Shown here one piece after another: positions 1 through 5,567 of a stretch of DNA of 5,567 nt (positions are counted from its first letter, which is position 1; each line of letters starts with the position of its first letter). A program made the translations under genes and the position numbers. The DNA is taken from assembly GCA_947074135.1 (NCBI GenBank), contig CAMTOL010000154.1, positions 1-5,567 of the forward strand, in the 5' to 3' direction. The stretch comes from an uncultured Rikenellaceae bacterium (GTDB lineage Bacteria; Bacteroidota; Bacteroidia; Bacteroidales; Rikenellaceae). Under the pieces are notes generated by a model. It searched no databases, was not told the origin of the DNA, and saw nothing but the letters and a program-made list of their open reading frames with translations.

Positions 1-65
1 ACTCAACACGATCCAGCGTCACCACACTACGTCAATTGTTTCCATACACGTGGCTCTTCCGATCT
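1..65 (+). other. Illumina adapter-like artefact at contig edge
   Basis: Bases 53-65 are identical to the 13-base 3' end shared by Illumina TruSeq adapters (GCTCTTCCGATCT). The longer stretch 39-65 matches the end of the universal (i5-side) adapter at 24 of 27 positions, with mismatches at 44, 51 and 52. Upstream of base 39 the resemblance to the rest of that adapter is only gapped and partial (for example GCG followed by ACCAC near 18-26). I read this as low-quality adapter read-through carried into the assembly, not as genomic DNA. The junction with genomic sequence is at about 65/66. No gene or regulatory site should be called here. The adapter sequence is from memory. Confidence 0.87.
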
Positions 66-109
66 AAAGCCCAATTATCCAAAGCAATTGAAATATATTT
101 TGTTTTCAT
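66..109 (-). CDS. SusD-family starch-binding lipoprotein, N-terminal fragment (cut by contig end, probable one-base error)
   Basis: An ATG at 109-107 opens 69 bases after the susC stop, behind an A-rich leader (ATAAAAAAAACA). The visible frame reads MKTKYISIALDNWAL and then runs into adapter sequence. The position directly after a SusC gene, and the Met-Lys-Thr-Lys start followed by hydrophobic residues, are typical of the SusD/RagB outer-membrane lipoproteins that cap SusC barrels. The lipobox cysteine and all binding domains lie outside the window. The residues after IAL are not hydrophobic as a signal peptide should be. Removing one G from the GG at 80-79 gives IALIIGL, a normal signal-peptide core, so a one-base insertion at this poor-quality edge is likely. 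The family assignment is by context, because about 14 residues cannot prove it. Confidence 0.6.
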
Positions 110-178
110 TGTTTTTTTTATCTAACTTTTAAAAATAATTGTTTTTCGCGTTTTATAAGGTTTTAACTCTTAATTATA

Positions 179-3100
179 TTAGAAGTTAAGTGAAAGACCA
201 AGCAAGAAGATGCGAGGACGAGGCCAAATTACGCCATCAATACCGTAGCTTGATTCAGGGTCAATACCGCTATATTTTGTAAATAAGAATGGGTTTTGAG
301 CAGTGAACGACAAACGTCCGTTAAGTCCCTTCGCGCCAAATAAATCTGAGAAGTTGTAACCTAGAGTAATGTTGTCGATACGCATAAATGATGCATCTTC
401 TAACCAGTAGTCTGAAAGGTTTTGTTCAGAAGTGTTCACGTTTTTAAATCCAGTTTCGCGATACGTTGGCGTAATGTTGTCAATATAACCTAGACCAGAA
501 TAGATAGTTTGGATTGAAGAGTGAGCCATACGGAAGTCGTTGTAAAGTTGGTATCCAAAGCTACCGTGAGCATTGATTGACAAGTCCCATTTGCGATATG
601 ATAGTGAAGTTGACCAACCAAAGTACATTTTTGGTTGAGCATTACCTACCACGTAGCGGTCTTCGTTAGAGATTACACCGTCGCCATTGCGGTCAACAAA
701 TGTATTTTGTAGTGGTTTTCCATTGCTGTCATATACCTGCTCGTATAGGTAGTATGAGCTAGGAGTATAACCAACAGCGTTAATCATAGCGTTAGTACCA
801 GTGCCTATAGAGATGCTACCAAATAGATCTCCTAGGTAGTTAGGGTCGTCGGTTGAAGTTAGACGAGTGATTTTGTTGTCTTGGTAAGTAAAGTTAGCCG
901 ATACATTCCAAGTCCAGTCGTTATTGCGAATAATATCGCCACCCACAGATACCTCGATACCTTTATTCTTCATATCACCTACGTTAGTATAAACAGTGTT
1001 AGAGAAGTTAGTACCAGCAGGGACTGAAGCTTTGTTAAGAAGGTCTTTAGTGTATTTCTTATACAAGTCAAGACTGAATGTCAAGCGATTTTGGAAAGCT
1101 GCGAAGTCTAAACCAATGTTCCAGCTAGTAGTCTCTTCCCATTTAATGTTTTCGTCATATGCAATTGGTTTGAGAAGGTGCAACCACTGATTGCCGAATT
1201 GATATTGCGAGAATTTAGTAGAAGTGTTGTAACGAGCTAGGTAAGGGTAGTCGTTAGTTCCAATATCTTGTTGACCTGTGATACCCCAAGAACCACGAAT
1301 TTTAAGATTGTTAACTTTAGAGTTTTTCAACCAGCTCTCTTCTGCTAAGTTCCAACCTAGTGCAACAGAAGGGAATAGACCCCAACGATTTGTTTTAGAG
1401 AAGCGTGAAGAGCCGTCGTTACGAAGTGTTGCTGTAACCATATAGCGACCTTTGTAGCTGTAGTTTGCACGACCAAAGAACGATACTAGGTAGTTCTCAG
1501 TTTTAGTTGTGCGTTGAAAGAATGGATTGTCTTCGTTTATAGCGTTGTTAGGGAACGAAGAGTTGTTGTCTTCGGTGTAGAAGTGTTGCCAAGAGTAACC
1601 TGCCATAACGTCAACACGGTGACCATTGAAGTCCTCGTTGTAGTTTAGGTAGAAGTCAAGTAGTGAGTTACGGCGATATCCAGTCCATTTGTTGTAGCGA
1701 CCTTCACTACGGAAGTCGCCATCTCTCCAAGCTTGTTCAGAGTTTTTTGTAACACCATTTTTGTTTTTACCAATTGAGGCATCGTAACCGACGTTAAGGT
1801 TAGCACGAAGTGCTGGAAGGAAGTGCATTTTGTAGTCAACTTGCACGTTACCAATCATACGCATAGCGTTATCTTTGCTATAATACTCATTGAGCATAGC
1901 CATTGGGTTTACAGGAGCGTTTGAGTTAGGATATCCTGTACCTGTGTCAACTACAGTGTAGTAGCCATTGTAAAGACCATTATCGTAGGTTTGATATACA
2001 GGTTTTGTAGGGTCGAAGAAGGCAGCATTACGTACTATATCGCCATCGATATTATTTTGGTCACTCAGTGTACCTTTGAAGTTTACGTCAACCGAAAGGT
2101 GATTGTCGAAGAAACGAGGAGCTAGACCAATATCGAGAGTGTAACGATTATAGTCAGAGCCTTTGATAGTACCATCTTGTTTGGTGTAACCAAATGAAGC
2201 ACGATAGCCTAGTTCTGTGTGTTTTCCTGCAATGCGACCGCTACCACTGAGATATTGGTTGGTACCAAAAGCTGGACGATATATCATACTTTGCCAATCT
2301 GTGCCCTCGTTTGGATATTGATTAGCTATTGCCATTACGTTAGCGTTATTGCTCCAGTATTCGTTCAAAAATTCGCGATATTCTCCTGGAGATAGTGTTG
2401 AAACAGTCTTGCTGTTAACGCTTACCGAGTAGTCGCTATTGTAGGATAGGCGGAAGTTAGCACCTGAAGAGCCTTTCTTGGTAGTGATAATGATAACACC
2501 GTTAGCACCACGAGAACCGTAGATAGCCGCTGCCGAAGCATCTTTAAGTACAGTGAACGAAGCGATATCGTTAGGGTTAATTGAGCCTAGTGGATTAGTC
2601 ATACCTGCGCCTGCGTTATCGGCGATAGGTACACCGTCTATAACGATAAGGGGGTTATTTGAAGCGTTGAGTGACGAACCACCACGAATACGGATTTGAG
2701 AACCATCGCCAGGACGACCACTTCCAAGGGTGATTTGAAGACCTGGAACTTTACCCATAAGCATCTCAGAAGCAGAGTTAACCATACCTCTTGAGTCTAG
2801 TTCAGGTGCAACAACGTTTACAGAACCTGTTAGGTCACTTTTGCGTAGAGTACCGTAACCAACCACAGCAACAGCTGCAACAGAGATTGCATCGTCTTCT
2901 AGCACAATAGGAGCCTCCGAAGCTTTGCTAGCTTCGATTTCTACTGTTCTAGCACCAGCGTATCTGATTTCAATAATAGAACTTGGAGAGTTAACAACAA
3001 GTGTGAAACTTCCGTCCACATCGGTTGATGTAGCTTTGTCAGTTCCCTTTTCGAATACAACAGCGCCGATAACAGGTTCGTTATCCGAACTCAGAACGAC

Positions 3101-3184
3101 ACCCTTTGCAGTGAATCCCTGTGCCATTGCACCACTGATAGTAGTCAGTAGCAACAGCATAGTGAAGAGTAGTTTGTGTTTCAT
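179..3184 (-). CDS. susC: SusC/RagA-family TonB-dependent outer-membrane oligosaccharide transporter
   Basis: This 1001-residue protein is an outer-membrane barrel that imports glycan oligomers with a SusD lid, powered by TonB-ExbBD. Residues 1-21 are a signal peptide with a likely cut at AMA|Q22 and no lipobox. Residues 24-97 form a carboxypeptidase-D regulatory-like beta-sandwich. A variant TonB-box region ends in VVGYG at 107-111. The plug spans about 115-236, with IRIRGGSSLN at 164-173, LIVIDGVPI at 179-187 and the SusC signature around LKDASAAAIYGSRGANG at 213-229. The rest is barrel, ending in a C-terminal Phe. An EF-hand-like loop (DRNGDGVISNED) lies at 831-842. The length is normal for the family and there are no frame breaks. 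It sits between a SusB-type GH97 gene and a susD start and is probably cotranscribed with both. The leader is A-rich (AAAAAGTAAAATG). Family is certain. Starch oligosaccharides as substrate are inferred from the neighbours. Confidence 0.95.
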   Translation of the reverse strand: MKHKLLFTMLLLLTTISGAMAQGFTAKGVVLSSDNEPVIGAVVFEKGTDKATSTDVDGSFTLVVNSPSSIIEIRYAGARTVEIEASKASEAPIVLEDDAISVAAVAVVGYGTLRKSDLTGSVNVVAPELDSRGMVNSASEMLMGKVPGLQITLGSGRPGDGSQIRIRGGSSLNASNNPLIVIDGVPIADNAGAGMTNPLGSINPNDIASFTVLKDASAAAIYGSRGANGVIIITTKKGSSGANFRLSYNSDYSVSVNSKTVSTLSPGEYREFLNEYWSNNANVMAIANQYPNEGTDWQSMIYRPAFGTNQYLSGSGRIAGKHTELGYRASFGYTKQDGTIKGSDYNRYTLDIGLAPRFFDNHLSVDVNFKGTLSDQNNIDGDIVRNAAFFDPTKPVYQTYDNGLYNGYYTVVDTGTGYPNSNAPVNPMAMLNEYYSKDNAMRMIGNVQVDYKMHFLPALRANLNVGYDASIGKNKNGVTKNSEQAWRDGDFRSEGRYNKWTGYRRNSLLDFYLNYNEDFNGHRVDVMAGYSWQHFYTEDNNSSFPNNAINEDNPFFQRTTKTENYLVSFFGRANYSYKGRYMVTATLRNDGSSRFSKTNRWGLFPSVALGWNLAEESWLKNSKVNNLKIRGSWGITGQQDIGTNDYPYLARYNTSTKFSQYQFGNQWLHLLKPIAYDENIKWEETTSWNIGLDFAAFQNRLTFSLDLYKKYTKDLLNKASVPAGTNFSNTVYTNVGDMKNKGIEVSVGGDIIRNNDWTWNVSANFTYQDNKITRLTSTDDPNYLGDLFGSISIGTGTNAMINAVGYTPSSYYLYEQVYDSNGKPLQNTFVDRNGDGVISNEDRYVVGNAQPKMYFGWSTSLSYRKWDLSINAHGSFGYQLYNDFRMAHSSIQTIYSGLGYIDNITPTYRETGFKNVNTSEQNLSDYWLEDASFMRIDNITLGYNFSDLFGAKGLNGRLSFTAQNPFLFTKYSGIDPESSYGIDGVIWPRPRIFLLGLSLNF

Positions 3185-3206
3185 TTTACTTTTTGTTTTT
3201 AGTTAA

Positions 3207-3253
3207 GTTTTGCGAGGCTCATCGTTTGTTTTTTTGATGAGCCTTCACAAAAC
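3207..3253 (-). promoter_or_regulatory. Long imperfect stem-loop in the susB-susC spacer
   Basis: On the minus strand, GTTTTG, TGA and AGGCTCATC are followed by a 12-base A-rich loop and then GATGAGCCT, CG and CAAAAC. This makes a perfect 9-bp inner stem (3215-3223 with 3236-3244), a small 2x3 internal loop and a 6-bp outer stem (3207-3212 with 3248-3253). It fills about half of the 97-base spacer and ends 22 bases before the susC ATG. No U-run follows it on either strand, so it is not a classical intrinsic terminator. An mRNA processing or stability element that sets different GH97 and SusC levels from one transcript is one possible role. A translation-control hairpin is another. The pairing is directly visible. 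The function is inference. Confidence 0.7.
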
Positions 3254-3281
3254 CTGTCAGTTATTTTAATTGAGTTTGTTG

Positions 3282-5462
<2,181 letters not shown>

Positions 5463-5468
5463 CTATCT

Positions 5469-5500
5469 CAAACATATTATACTAAATGTTATATTACAAT
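5469..5500 (-). promoter_or_regulatory. Candidate Bacteroides-type promoter for the susB-susC-susD transcript
   Basis: TATGTTTG at 5476-5469 is an exact match to the Bacteroides -7 consensus TAnnTTTG. Twenty bases upstream, ATTG at 5500-5497 matches three of four bases of the -33 TTTG element, close to the usual spacing of about 19-20. Transcription would start near 5462-5465, leaving a leader of roughly 37 bases before the ATG at 5426. A weak -33 box is common where an activator recruits RNA polymerase, which would suit an inducible Sus operon. In B. thetaiotaomicron the susB-susG genes are transcribed separately from susA under SusR, and a promoter here agrees with that. The start site is inferred from motifs only. 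Confidence 0.6.
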
Positions 5501-5504
5501 TAAA

Positions 5505-5537
5505 TTTAGATGAGTTGTAGAGTTTTAGGGATGAATT
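5505..5537 (-). repeat. Direct repeat upstream of the -33 element, candidate activator operator
   Basis: On the minus strand, AATTCATCCCTAAA (5537-5524) and AACTCATCTAAA (5516-5505) share the core AAYTCATC and a TAAA tail. Their starts are 21 bases apart, about two helical turns, and the second copy ends 4 bases before the candidate -33 element. This is where an activator of a Sus-type operon (SusR-like or a hybrid two-component regulator) would be expected to bind. The DNA here is AT-rich and the repeats are short and imperfect, so chance is possible. No regulator gene is in the window. Confidence 0.35.
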
Positions 5538-5567
5538 GAACGAAAAAAAGGTTAGAGTGAGAGCTAT

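Noticed and set aside
2925..3206. Plus-strand open frames opposite susC and susB (for example 2925-3206 and 4902-5186)
   Set aside because: They lie antisense to well-supported genes, show no recognisable domains, and have the composition of a reverse-strand shadow.
3207..3253. Intrinsic transcription terminator between susB and susC
   Set aside because: The stem is strong, but neither strand has a U-run after it. The T-rich stretch visible on the plus strand is inside the loop. Termination here would also separate susB from the genes it normally precedes.
3185..3281. Separate promoter for susC
   Set aside because: The best -7 candidate (AGGTTTTG near 3248-3256) lacks the TA, and no TTTG lies at the right distance upstream.

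Overview
The window comes from a member of the Bacteroidetes, most likely order Bacteroidales. It carries part of a glycan-utilisation locus of the starch-utilisation (Sus) type. Three things support this: a SusC/RagA-type TonB-dependent receptor with an N-terminal carboxypeptidase-D-like domain, a close SusB-type GH97 glucosidase, and a promoter with the Bacteroides TAnnTTTG -7 element in place of an E. coli -10 box. Translation starts have A-rich leaders and no Shine-Dalgarno sequence, which also fits. The genus cannot be fixed from this sequence.

Everything reads on the minus strand, so the biological order runs from high to low coordinates. A 141-base leader (5427-5567) holds a candidate promoter and an upstream direct repeat. 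It is followed by the GH97 enzyme (3282-5426), a 97-base spacer with a long imperfect stem-loop (3207-3253), the SusC-like receptor (179-3184), a 69-base AT-rich spacer with no visible terminator, and the first codons of what is almost certainly susD (66-109). Bases 1-65 resemble a noisy copy of the Illumina universal adapter, so genomic sequence probably begins at about base 66. A likely one-base insertion lies a few bases inside that edge.

The order GH97 - SusC - SusD matches susB-susC-susD of the Bacteroides thetaiotaomicron starch operon. In the inferred pathway, the SusC barrel and its missing SusD lipoprotein partner bind and import maltooligosaccharides across the outer membrane. The periplasmic GH97 enzyme then releases glucose from their non-reducing ends. 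All the SusB catalytic and calcium-binding glutamates I could place are conserved. The starch assignment rests mainly on the GH97 enzyme and the gene order, because the receptor sequence alone does not show its substrate.

I see no undescribed system here. The points most worth a second look are the intergenic stem-loop, the candidate operator-promoter arrangement upstream of the GH97 gene, and the artefactual left edge, which would mislead automatic annotation of susD.
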